This document shows positions 1-9,606 of a stretch of 64,000 nucleotides of DNA, in pieces. Numbering within the stretch: the stretch's first letter is position 1; every line of letters starts with the position of its first letter. Under the pieces are notes generated by a model. It made no database searches. It worked only from the letters and a program-made list of their open reading frames with translations, and was not told the origin of the DNA. The DNA comes from Zizania palustris (Eukaryota > Streptophyta > Magnoliopsida > Poales > Poaceae), in contig JAAALK010000086.1 of NCBI GenBank assembly GCA_019279435.1, positions 16,351,913 through 16,415,912 on the forward strand, read 5' to 3'. The translations under genes and the position numbers were made by a program.

Positions 1-177
1 GCACACTCCGCTGCAACAGCTGCAGCAAGCAAACACCGAACACACTCCGGTGACACACCTCCGAACACCCTTCGGAGGTACCACCTCCGAAGCCCCTCCG
101 GAGGTACCCTTCGAACAGAGGGTAAAATCCTGTCAATCACTCATCACAAAACACCGAAACCAACCCTTGGTTTCTCA
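1..177 (-). repeat. 3' LTR of copia A (partial)
   Basis: These bases equal 8856-9032 with no difference seen. In element orientation this is the first 177 bases of the LTR, starting TGAGAAACC. The rest of this LTR is beyond the left edge. Confidence 0.93.
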
Positions 178-1360
178 ATCTCCCCCTTGATGAGTGCATT
201 GACAACCAAATCGAAGTTCAAGAAAATTTAAAAACTTTCAGCACACAAGTGACCATAAAAACTCAGAAAAGAGCCAAAGCATGTCACTTGATAAAAGAAT
301 GTTTCTCCCCCTTTGTAAAAGAGTAAAAGCCCCTTTGGCAAATCTTCCCTTGATAAGAACTCCCCTGAGTTGAGCAAATTTTTCTCCCTCTTTATGTCAA
401 AAATCTCTCCCCCTTTAGAAATTATGCCTTCTTGCAGCAGAGAACATAGCAAAATCTCTCCGGAATTTCTCCCCCTTTGGCAATGCAAGCATCAAGGAGC
501 ATTCAAAAGATGCAAAGCTTTGAAATGAATAGAATTGCAAAGACATATAATGCAAAAGTATGCCAAAATTAACACAAATGATCATGTGCTCAGCTCAATT
601 TAACACTCTGTGAAACAAGATGATGGCATGTGATTTTGTCATTTTGAAGTAAAAGCATCACCACGTAATCACATTAGTTAGACATGAGAAGGCAAGGACT
701 GCGCAAAGCTAACAAATTCTACCTTAGACAGACAAGTTTTGTTCAAAAGGAGCTGTGAAAACAAACTTGATGATAAATTAATTTTGTTGTTCTTTTTCTT
801 AATGCCAGGGGTTATTTGTTTGTCCACCTTATACTTTCCAATCAAGCCAAGCCTAGGCAAGAAAACCATCTGAAGCTTAAGGCGGTGATTTTGGCATACA
901 CTACACTATCCCAGTTCAGACCAAAGTGCAATGGTAAGCAGTCTAGAATAGAGTAGTGCTACAAACAAACCCTCCTGGATCTTTTCATTTAAACCAGGCA
1001 AATCATGGATTTTTGATTTTGATTCAGATAAATGAAATATTTTGAAGAATATCCATGAATAAAGAACACAATTTTTCAAGTTGCAAATTTTAGCATCCAA
1101 GGAACAGTGTCTTGCTGTCAAGTAGATAAAAGATAGCTAAAAGCAGTCCTGCCTAAACAAGCTAGATACAAGATTGTGCAGTGAGCAAGTTTTGATTTTT
1201 GAAAATAAAACATCATGCACAACCAATGTTCCAGACATATTTCATAGAGCTGAGCTGACATGATTTCTTTGAATTAACAGCAGGCATATAATAGCAAAAG
1301 ATGTAAGTGCAATTCCACACATAATGAGCATATGCAAGGCAATTTAAAATCAGCTCCCCC
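178..1360 (-). other. Non-coding 3' region of copia A with repeated polypurine tracts
   Basis: No convincing reading frame lies between the pol stop and the LTR. The plus strand shows the tract TCTCCCCCTT touching the LTR (178-188) and near copies at 304-314, 405-417 and 468-480, plus shorter relatives near 345-365, 381-390 and 1354-1362. On the element's coding strand these are GGGGGAGA tracts. One serves as plus-strand primer; repeated copies are a reported trait of Sireviruses. No envelope-like frame is visible. Confidence 0.75.
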
Positions 1361-4300
1361 TCACAAAATGCCGTAGGGATGACAAATACCAAGTTCCCCA
1401 CGCAAGTAAGCAAATCGAGAAGCATCGAGGGGTTTTGTAAAAATATCGGCAAGCTGGTGTTGGGTATCAACATATTGAAGTTCAATATCACCCTTCTCAT
1501 TGTGATCTCTGAGAAAATGATACCGTACATCAATGTGTTTGGTTCTGGAGTGCTGAACCGGGTTGTTTGCAATACAAATAGCACTAGTGTTATCACAGAA
1601 AAGTGGAACACTCTTATAATCTAACCCGAAATCCCGCAAAGTGGAAACCATCCACAAAATCTGAGAGCAACAGCTAGCTGCAGCAACATATTCGGCCTCA
1701 GCCGTTGATTGTGCAACACTAGACTGTTTGCGGGAAGACCAGCAAACCAGAGACGTACCCAGAAAATGACAAGTACCAGAGGTACTCTTCCTATCAATTC
1801 TACACCCAGCAAAATCCGCATCTGAATAACCTCTAAGACATAAAGATGAAGACGATGAATACCATATGCCGAATTCAAGGGTGTGTTTGAGATACCTTAG
1901 AATGCGCTTAACCGCTTGGCGGTGCGAAGCTCGTGGTGAAGCCTGAAAGCGAGCGCACAGACATACAGCGAAGTGTATGTCCGGCCTCGTGGCAGTCAAG
2001 TAGAGGAGGGAGCCGATCATGCTCCGAAACTCCTTCTGATCTACGGCTTCTCCATCTTCGTCAGGGTCCAATGCTACAGATGTAGCCATTGGAGTGGCGA
2101 GGGGCTTCGCATCGGACATGTCGAACTTCTTGAGCAGGTCCTTGGTGTACTTTGTCTGGTGGACAAAAGTACCTTGTTTGCTTTGCTTGATTTGCAAACC
2201 AAGGAAAAAGGTGAGTTCACCCATCATCGACATTTCAAATTCCCTGCTCATGGTATCTGCAAACTCGGCAACCAAAGCATGAGAAGAGCCACCAAAGATG
2301 ATATCATCCACATAAATCTGCACTAGAAGGAAATCTTTGCCATGCTTGAGAGTAAACAAAGTTTTATCAACAGAGCCCATTAAATACCCTCGCTCAAGCA
2401 GAAAAGACTTAAGTCTATCATACCAAGCCCGAGGGGCCTGCTTGAGTCCATAAAGAGCCTTATGAAGTTTAAGGACTTTATGTGGGTACTTGGGGTTTTC
2501 AAAACCAGGGGGTTGTTTTACATAAACATCTTCACCTATGAAGCCATTAAGAAAAGCACTTTTGACATCCATTTGATAGAGTTTGAATCCCCGGGATGTC
2601 GCAAAGGCAAGCAAAATCCTAATGGCCTCAAGGCGAGCAACAGGTGCAAAAGTTTCAGTAAAATCAATCCCTTCTAGTTGAGAAAAGCCCTGAGCTACAA
2701 GTCTAGCCTTATTTCTAACAATTGTCCCATCCTCCCCTTGTTTATTTTTGAAAATCCATTTTGTTCCTATGAAATGAACATTTGGTGGAGGATCAACTAA
2801 AGTCCAGACTTGGTTTCTTTCAAAATTCTCAAGCTCTTCATGCATGGCATTGATCCAACTAGAATCAGAAAGTGCATGACTAACATCTAAGGGCTCGAAA
2901 GAAGCAACAAAAGCAGCATTAGTGAAATGGGCATGAGAACGAGTTACCCTTTGATCAAGCTCACCAATGATCTGCTCGGGAGGGTGCATCCTTTGGACAT
3001 GATGTGGAGCCTCACGGCGGGATGCAGTCTCCCCCTCAACTTGTGCGTTGGAGTGGTCCAAGATGACCGATGTTGAGGTAGTCGCTTCGGGACCTCGTGC
3101 TGAAGTAGTAGAAGCTGGGTCAGCTTCGGGGGTTGATGTCGAGGGTAGTAGGGGATCATCCTCGAATTCTCCGGGATCTTCGTCTTCGAATAAGGTCTGT
3201 TCCATGTCGTGTTCATTTGCCTGTTCAAAAGCAGAACTAACAGAGGGGGTTGATTCATCAAAAGTCACATCACATGATTCGATGACAGTGTTAGTTTCCA
3301 AGTTATAAACACGATAAGAATGACCATGAGTAGTATAACCCAAAAAGATCCCGTCAGAAGATCGCGACTCAAATTTATCCAAGTTACCACGTTTTAGGAT
3401 AAAGCAGCGACAGCCAAAAACTCGAAGATGAGTAACCTTGGGCTGTCTCCCAAAACGCAGCTCATAAGAAGTCAAATTTAAAATTGAGCGCAAGAAAATT
3501 CGGTTTGAGATGTAGCAAGCAGTGTTCATGGCCTCAGCCCAGAATTTTCTAGGAGTCCTATGCTCATCAAGCATCGTCCTAGCCATCTCAACCAAAGTGC
3601 GGTTTTTCCTCTCAACAACACCGTTCTGTTGAGGAACCCGCGGAGCAGAGAATTGATGTTCTATGCCATGCTCCATGCAAAAGTCAACAAAGAGACTATT
3701 TTTGAACTCAGTGCCATTATCGCTTCGAATGAATTTTAATGCACCAGGGAGTTCAGTAAAAAGTCTCAAAGCCAAGCTCCGAAAGTGTGAAAACACTTCA
3801 TCCTTGCTGGCAAGAAAGAAGACCCAAGAGTAGCGAGAGAAATCGTCGACAATAACAAGTACATACCACTTGCCGCCTAAAGAACTAACCCGAGAAGGAC
3901 CTACAGTGTCCATATGGAGAAGTTCTCCGGGCTGTTCAGTCATCACTGTGGTGACTGGCGAATGCGAAGCGGCAATCATTTTTCCATGTCGACAAGGAGC
4001 GCAAACCAAATTCTTCTCAAACTTGAGCTTGGGCAATCCTCGGATCAGACCTAGGGCGCTCAGACGAGCAAGCAATTCAAAGCTCATGTGCCCTAGTCTC
4101 CTATGCCACTTCCAAAGCTCAGAGGTCGAATGTGCAACAAGGCAATGAGAGGAACCAGATGACTCTGAAAAATCAGCTCCAAAAACTCTCCCAACCCTAA
4201 AGATCTTACACACCACAACGCCATCCGAATTGAGCACTTGCGAAGTATCGCGATGAAATCGCACTTCGAAGCCCTCATCAAGCAACTGAGATACAGACAA

Positions 4301-4528
4301 CAGAGTGTATCCCAGGTTTTCAACCAAAGCAACATCTTTGAGAGTGAAGTTCGCGTTAATTCTCACCACACCTTTACCTTTCACTCTACTCCTTCGATTA
4401 TTTCCGAAGGTGATATGTTCCCTTTGCTTGGTTGTGGTGAGGCTGGAGAACCAAGCTGCATCTCCGGTCATGTGGCGCGAACAACCGGAGTCCATGATCC
4501 ATGTGCCCTCCAAGCCTCGACCTGTCGC
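1361..4528 (-). pseudogene. copia A pol: protease, integrase, reverse transcriptase, RNase H
   Basis: One open frame of over 1,050 codons. Order: protease with MDSGCSRHMTG just after the frame opens; pre-integrase zinc finger (HRRLGH, then CAPC); integrase core with Asp in HMDTVGP, Asp in RSDNGTEF and Glu in NGVVERKNR; a long acidic spacer; copia-type reverse transcriptase with the YVDD motif (IYVDDIIFG); RNase H with GYSDADFAG and EAEYVAAA. The frame ends with TGA beside a polypurine-like tract. All catalytic residues I could check are present. A TAG at 4529-4531 cuts it from the upstream zinc-knuckle segment, so it is called broken, although readthrough is possible. No ATG opens this frame; it is normally made as part of a polyprotein. 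Confidence 0.9.
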
Positions 4529-5038
4529 CTACACATGATAAGAATGTCTCGATCGCTCAGTGCTGGGGTGAGTAAAATAATGACGAGGCATCCAGCACTG
4601 AGTGACACGAGTAGTAGGCACAGTAAAAGTAGATGGTCTACGCACATAAAAATCAGAATGATGCAAAGTGCGAGGTCTACCTACATGCAAAGAACGCAAA
4701 GCATGTCGAGGTCTCCTACTCTGACGAGGTACAAAGCTACTCGCCCGAGGTCTACCACCATATGGAACATGGTGAACACCTCGAGGAGCAAAACCTCTCC
4801 GAGAAGCACGAGGAGCCTCGAAAACAGGACGAGAGTAATACTCAGACTCATGCATACCTAAAGATGGGTAATGCATGTCCTGATAGCTCATCGCCTGTGC
4901 ACGTCGATCATCCTTGATGCGACGGAAACAGAAACCAATCAAATGACCCGCCCGCTGACAATAAGAACAAAGAAACACTCTCCTGGGGGCATTCTCATGG
5001 GTCACAGGAGCAACTCTCACAGGCTCCTTGGGTTTTTT
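4529..5038 (-). pseudogene. copia A gag-pol junction segment with second zinc knuckle
   Basis: This stretch is in the pol frame, upstream of the protease. It carries a zinc-knuckle pattern CSYCQRAGHLIGFC followed by basic residues, and an Arg/Tyr/His-rich tail. It closes at a TAG (4529-4531). At its upstream end the frame meets gag at a run of seven A on the coding strand (plus strand T at 5033-5039). Moving from gag to this frame needs a +1 shift there, as if one A had been added to a run of six. Confidence 0.75.
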
Positions 5039-6992
5039 TCTGAGTGGTTTTCTTGGGAGGATTTTTCTTGATAGGAGGAGTGGTTTTCTTTGGTGGATGG
5101 GTAGGCTTTTTGGCTGATGGGGTGTCCAACAGAGCTCTCTCTTTCTCTAGAGTGGTGGGAGAGGTAAAAACAATTTTGGTCTTACTGTCTGAAGCTATCC
5201 TCTCAAAACCCAAACCTAGAGCTACCCCGGCTCTGTCAGCACACAACTTGGTCTTGGCCAAGAGCAAATCCATCCTACCCTTTCCCTCAGTGCATTTGTT
5301 AACCACAGAAAGAAGGTATTCATTTTCTGACATGAGGTTCTCAGCTCGCTCTCTAACAGTGCCTAGCTGGTCCTTAAGGGTAATGCATGTGTCACACACA
5401 GGCTGCACATCCTTAGAACTACCGGCCCTTTCCAATCTAGCCTCCAAATCATGAACATGCTTATCACGTAAATTGATGCTATCGCGTAATAAAGAGCAGT
5501 TCATGCAATCAATAACATCATGAGGTCTAGAATCCACCTCCAAAAGCTGCTTCTGTGCAGTCTCAAGCTCAGAAAGAGTTTGAGCATGAACAGAACGCAA
5601 CTGAGCAAGCTCACTCATGACAACAGAACATGATTCACATTCAGCATCATCAAATTTAGACTTAAGCATGGCATATTCAGTAGAAATATTTTCTAGCCTA
5701 AGTCTAAGGTCTTTTCTTTCTCTAGCGGCTTGCACAAGTAATCTATCCTGACCAAGCACTACTTCATTCAGCTCATCTAATTTAATTAGAAGCTGGTCAG
5801 ATGATAGGTTTACCTCAGATGAGTCAAGCTCATCGCCGCTGTGATCGCTGTCGGCCATGAAGCAAAGGCCGGTGAAGTCACGTCCCTTCTTGTCCTTCTT
5901 GTCCTCCTTCCTTGGGGACTCTTCCTCCTCAGAGCTCGACTCCTCAGTTGAGGAGGTGTCGATGTCGCTGAGAGCAGCAACAAAGGCTCTGGAAGCGGCC
6001 TTGGCTACTTTCTTAGCCATCTTGCCGCGCTTGCCCTTCACAAAGGGATTCCTCTCCTTTTTGTGGTATTTAGGGCGGTCACTCTCATCTCTCTTCTTGA
6101 TTTTGGAGCAATTGGCCTTAATATGAGAGGTGTCGCCACATTCATAGCAACCACTAAAACCACTTCTCCTCTGATCCCGTCTCTCATGATGAAAGCGGGT
6201 GAACCTCCGGGCAATGAGAGCAAGCTCATCATCAGCTAGAGTATCCACCTGCTCCTTTGTGACGGAGACCAGGGAGGACAAAGCAAAACCATCTGCTAGA
6301 ACACAAGTGCCTGATGTGCTTGGTTCTGCAGTGGTGCCACGGCTAGTGCTGGAAACCAATGCCAATGGCTGTGGCAAAGAGCTTCTGTGCACAGCAAGAG
6401 ATGCCTTGGCAATCTCTGTGGACTTCAGCTTGCTAAAGAGTTCATCACAGGTCAATGTGTCATAGCCTGTGGACTCCTCAATGCTGGATATCTTCACTTC
6501 CCATATGCTACGGTCAAGAGCATAGAGAAGCTTGATAGCCCTATCGTGATCACTGTAAGCAAGCGTCCCGTTGGATCGCAAGTTACTCACTATCGCGTCA
6601 AAGCGAGAAAACATGGCATCTACAGATTCACCAGGTGCCTGCACAAACAGCTGATACTGTTGATTGTAGGTGCTTTGGCGCCTGGCCTTAATCTGAGCAG
6701 AGCCCTCATGAAAGACAGTGAGTGTTGTCCAAATCTCCCTAGCAGTCCTAAGGTGCTGCACCCTATCAAACTCACTCCGACTCAGACCAATGAACAGTAT
6801 GTTCCTTGCCTTCGAATTGGCAATATACTGATCTTTTTCGGTTTGAGTGGTGCGGGTATCAGGGATGGAGTACTGTGAGTCCACAATCTCCCAAATTGCA
6901 TTTCCTTGGCTTAACAAGTAAGCCTCCATGCGCACCTTCCAGTATGCAAAATCTGTCCCATCGAACAGAGGAATTTTACTGCCTCTATCCAT
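4995..6992 (-). CDS. copia A Gag polyprotein
   Basis: A 665-residue frame opening with ATG 70 bases inside the primer site. The N-terminal 200 residues are the copia capsid-type Gag domain (YWKVRMEAYLLSQG near the start). A CCHC knuckle CYECGDTSHIKANC sits near residue 285, followed by a Lys-rich and Ser/Glu-rich acidic stretch. Residues about 400-590 are heptad-like with many Leu, Glu and Arg and look like coiled coil, a feature of Sirevirus Gag. The C-terminus is a Pro/Lys/Thr-rich tail that ends after leaving the pol frame at the A7 run. Gag forms the virus-like particle and packages element RNA. Confidence 0.88.
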   Translation of the reverse strand: MDRGSKIPLFDGTDFAYWKVRMEAYLLSQGNAIWEIVDSQYSIPDTRTTQTEKDQYIANSKARNILFIGLSRSEFDRVQHLRTAREIWTTLTVFHEGSAQIKARRQSTYNQQYQLFVQAPGESVDAMFSRFDAIVSNLRSNGTLAYSDHDRAIKLLYALDRSIWEVKISSIEESTGYDTLTCDELFSKLKSTEIAKASLAVHRSSLPQPLALVSSTSRGTTAEPSTSGTCVLADGFALSSLVSVTKEQVDTLADDELALIARRFTRFHHERRDQRRSGFSGCYECGDTSHIKANCSKIKKRDESDRPKYHKKERNPFVKGKRGKMAKKVAKAASRAFVAALSDIDTSSTEESSSEEEESPRKEDKKDKKGRDFTGLCFMADSDHSGDELDSSEVNLSSDQLLIKLDELNEVVLGQDRLLVQAARERKDLRLRLENISTEYAMLKSKFDDAECESCSVVMSELAQLRSVHAQTLSELETAQKQLLEVDSRPHDVIDCMNCSLLRDSINLRDKHVHDLEARLERAGSSKDVQPVCDTCITLKDQLGTVRERAENLMSENEYLLSVVNKCTEGKGRMDLLLAKTKLCADRAGVALGLGFERIASDSKTKIVFTSPTTLEKERALLDTPSAKKPTHPPKKTTPPIKKNPPKKTTQKKTQGACESCSCDP

Positions 6993-7043
6993 GTCGCCTA
7001 AAGATCACAAAACCGGTTAAGGTCAACTGGTGATCTTAACCTG

Positions 7044-7055
7044 GCTCTGATACCA
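7044..7055 (-). other. Primer binding site of copia A
   Basis: On the minus strand this reads TGGTATCAGAGC, the standard copia site complementary to the 3' end of initiator tRNA-Met. It stands two bases from the LTR end at 7058. Confidence 0.9.
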
Positions 7056-7057
7056 AT

Positions 7058-9032
7058 TGTTGGACCAGAAACGGCGACCAGAGGGGGGTGAATGGGAGCT
7101 TTTAAAATTTCTGGCTAAAAACTTAGCCTTCGGTTCTGTTCTGTCTTCTGTGGAACAGGCTTCGAACACTACCTTCGAAGGTCTGGTTCGGAGGTACTTC
7201 GACACCTTCGAACACAGGCTTCGGAGGAGCAAAAGTTCGAAGCCAAGAAGACTTCGCTCCACTTACAACCCTCGAAAATCTACTCTGCTAAGTCAGTGCA
7301 GGCTCCGCACACGAGGTGCTTCGAGCAGACTTCGCACTTCACCCTTCGCAAGAGTGGACAGCCCTCTGAGGACTTCGACCTAGTACTTGGTGACAGCAAC
7401 TGGTGCTGGGCTTCGTACGCGAAGGTCTACACGCACACAAAACGGACCACGCTAAGGGCTTCGACACAAGAAGCACTACGGGAAAAGATCAGGGCTTCGC
7501 TAGTAAGCAGCGAGGTCTTGCCTCGTGTTACACAGAGCGACAGCACACTGAAAAACACACTTCGCGAGAAAAACACCCTTCGCCAAGACAGGCTTCGGTG
7601 AACTAAAACTAGCGAGGTATGCAACGCGAGCTCAAGCACAAAGAAGCAGGGCTTCGCCGCTTGAACAAGGAACACAAAATAAATTGAACTCTGGATGAAA
7701 AACCAGCGAGGTCTGTGTACAGGAGCTCAACAGTAAATGCTCAAAGTGTTGAATGTTACCTACCGAGCCCCCATATTTATAGCCCACGGCTTCATCCTAA
7801 GGAAGTGACTACATTACACCTAGGGTTTACAACAGATTTGACTCTACAGAACTAAGGGGTACAAAAGGTAGTCCACCTTTATTCTGGAGGCTTCTCTGTC
7901 AGCTGCAGAGGGGACAGTGTCAGCCTTTTTCAGAACAGACAGTGTCAGCCTTTACAGTGTTGACTTCTGGAACCTCCCTTCGCACCGGAGGGTGCGGTAG
8001 CTTCGGCGAGAAGCCTGCAGCCTGTTGGCCTTCGTTCCGCCGAAGAAGTCCTTCGATACAGTGACGGTTTTGAGCCGAAGCCGTCAAAGCCCTTGGGCCT
8101 TCGCACCACCACCTCCGGAGTGGATCACCACGGCTTCGCAGCTACTCCGAGCTCGAACACCGTCCGTCCGTGTACCGAAGCCATGCAAGGCCGAAGCACC
8201 ACAAGTCATCCTCACTCCGAAGCCCCACCTTCGGAGTACCACCCTTCGAAGTCCCTCCTTCGTCCAAGGCCTCCGCATGAAGCATTCCATGAGCACTCCG
8301 TCGTAGTGCCTCTCCCCGAGCACACTTCCTCGACGAGCCTCACCCGGACCATGCCTTCAATGCGCCTCGACTTCTGAGACCTTCGTCGGGCACCTTTGAG
8401 TGTCTCCCTCCGGAGCACACTTCGAACTCCTTGCCTCCGCAGAGGACTTGTTCCATCCAACTCCGAAGTCACTCCATCCGGAGTACCTTCGAAGTGCCTC
8501 ACCTCCGAGGACTTTGTCTCGGAGTACCTTCAGCCGGAGCCACACTCCGCACTCTCTGCCTTCACCTAGCACGACTCGACCCGAGGACCGACCCGGACCA
8601 CCTTCGCAGCCACCGTGACGGAGCTCCCCGCTCCCCTGGCATCAAGCCTCCCGCTTGACCCAGGTTCACCCGGCTCGAACCTTGTCCGTTGCCTCCGAAG
8701 TCCCTGCGCACCACAGACAAGCAAACAAGTGTATCCAGTACTCCGGAGACCTCTCCGGGTTATCAACCTCCGGCACACACTCCGGTGTACCGCCCAAAGT
8801 ACCGAAGCCATCGGTACGAACCCTGTCATCGTGTACTGCCGGACCCCTCCGACGAGCACACTCCGCTGCAACAGCTGCAGCAAGCAAACACCGAACACAC
8901 TCCGGTGACACACCTCCGAACACCCTTCGGAGGTACCACCTCCGAAGCCCCTCCGGAGGTACCCTTCGAACAGAGGGTAAAATCCTGTCAATCACTCATC
9001 ACAAAACACCGAAACCAACCCTTGGTTTCTCA
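7058..9032 (-). repeat. 5' LTR of copia A (1,975 bp)
   Basis: Bounded by TG at 7058 and CA at 9032 on the plus strand. It is very rich in short CG motifs, above all TTCGAAG, CTTCGG and CTCCGGAGG, many of them palindromic, and has almost no AT-rich stretch apart from about 7740-7870. Transcription runs leftwards. The flank at 9033-9037 (ATCTG) is the expected 5-bp target. Confidence 0.9.
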
Positions 9033-9090
9033 ATCTGCACACTTTTGGATCGTCGAACTAACCCAAGTGCGGGGGCACGTTTCTGTGTCA
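9033..9090 (+). repeat. 5' LTR remnant of gypsy1
   Basis: These 58 bases align with 22066-22123, the end of the 3' LTR, with 4 transition differences. The rest of the 5' LTR lies left of copia A, outside the window. Confidence 0.88.
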
Positions 9091-9099
9091 ACACACTTT

Positions 9100-9117
9100 T
9101 GGCGACTCCGCTGGGGA
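9100..9117 (+). other. Primer binding site of gypsy1
   Basis: TGGCGACTCCGCTGGGGA starts nine bases after the LTR end. It begins with TGG, the complement of a tRNA CCA end, and has the form seen in grass Tat-type elements. I do not assign the tRNA. Confidence 0.7.
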
Positions 9118-9131
9118 TAAGCTACGCCAAC

Positions 9132-9606
9132 ATGACGAGTACATCTACATCGACTACCACGTCTACACCGCTGATGGACACAATAGGAGGCGCGGATATC
9201 GACAACCACAACATCTTGACACCTACGCTTGAAGATATCCCCGCAGAAGACTGAGCAGAGATCAAGGCGAAGCTAAAGGCACTCCAAGACATGATGCTTG
9301 GGGGCTATGTTAAGACACGCGTAGGCTTCATCAAGCGTGACATCGTCACCCCCGACCTCGCTCAGGTCTAGGTAACACATGTATCGCCTCGTTTATCTTC
9401 TTTAGAGATTGAGCAAAAAATAGCCGCATCAGTAGATCAAGCCGTTAGCACTTTGCTAGCCAACTGTTTAGATTCGGCAGTCAGCTCCCAAGTAGAAGCA
9501 ACTCTCAGGAGGTTCGGCTTTACTGAGGCCGTACCCCCGGTTGCTATTGCTAGTGCACCTCTAGCAAACCACGTGTATGGCAGAACTAACGACAGCACTG
9601 GCCCAG
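9132..9606 (+). pseudogene. gypsy1 gag, 5' part
   Basis: ATG at 9132 opens a Thr/Ser-rich N-terminus. The frame can be followed to 9606 across a TGA (9252-9254) and a TAG (9369-9371). At 9606 the 4.1-kb solo LTR interrupts it; the frame resumes at 13716 once the insert and one copy of the CCCAG duplication are removed. Confidence 0.75.

Larger units (their letters stand above)
1..9032 (-). mobile_element. Ty1/copia LTR retrotransposon, Sirevirus-like (copia A)
   Basis: The element reads on the minus strand: right LTR, primer site, gag, pol, polypurine tract, left LTR cut by the window edge. The visible 177 bases of the left LTR match the end of the right LTR base for base, so the insertion is young. 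It lies in the 5' LTR of gypsy1: the base after its right LTR starts ATCTG, and the uninterrupted gypsy1 3' LTR has ATCCG at the same place. The second target copy lies outside the window. A long gag with coiled coil, zinc knuckles and repeated polypurine tracts fit the Sirevirus group (established knowledge); lineage assignment is inference. Confidence 0.9.

Noticed and set aside
178..1360. Envelope-like gene in copia A
   Set aside because: Only short unrelated frames; no signal peptide or membrane-span pattern.
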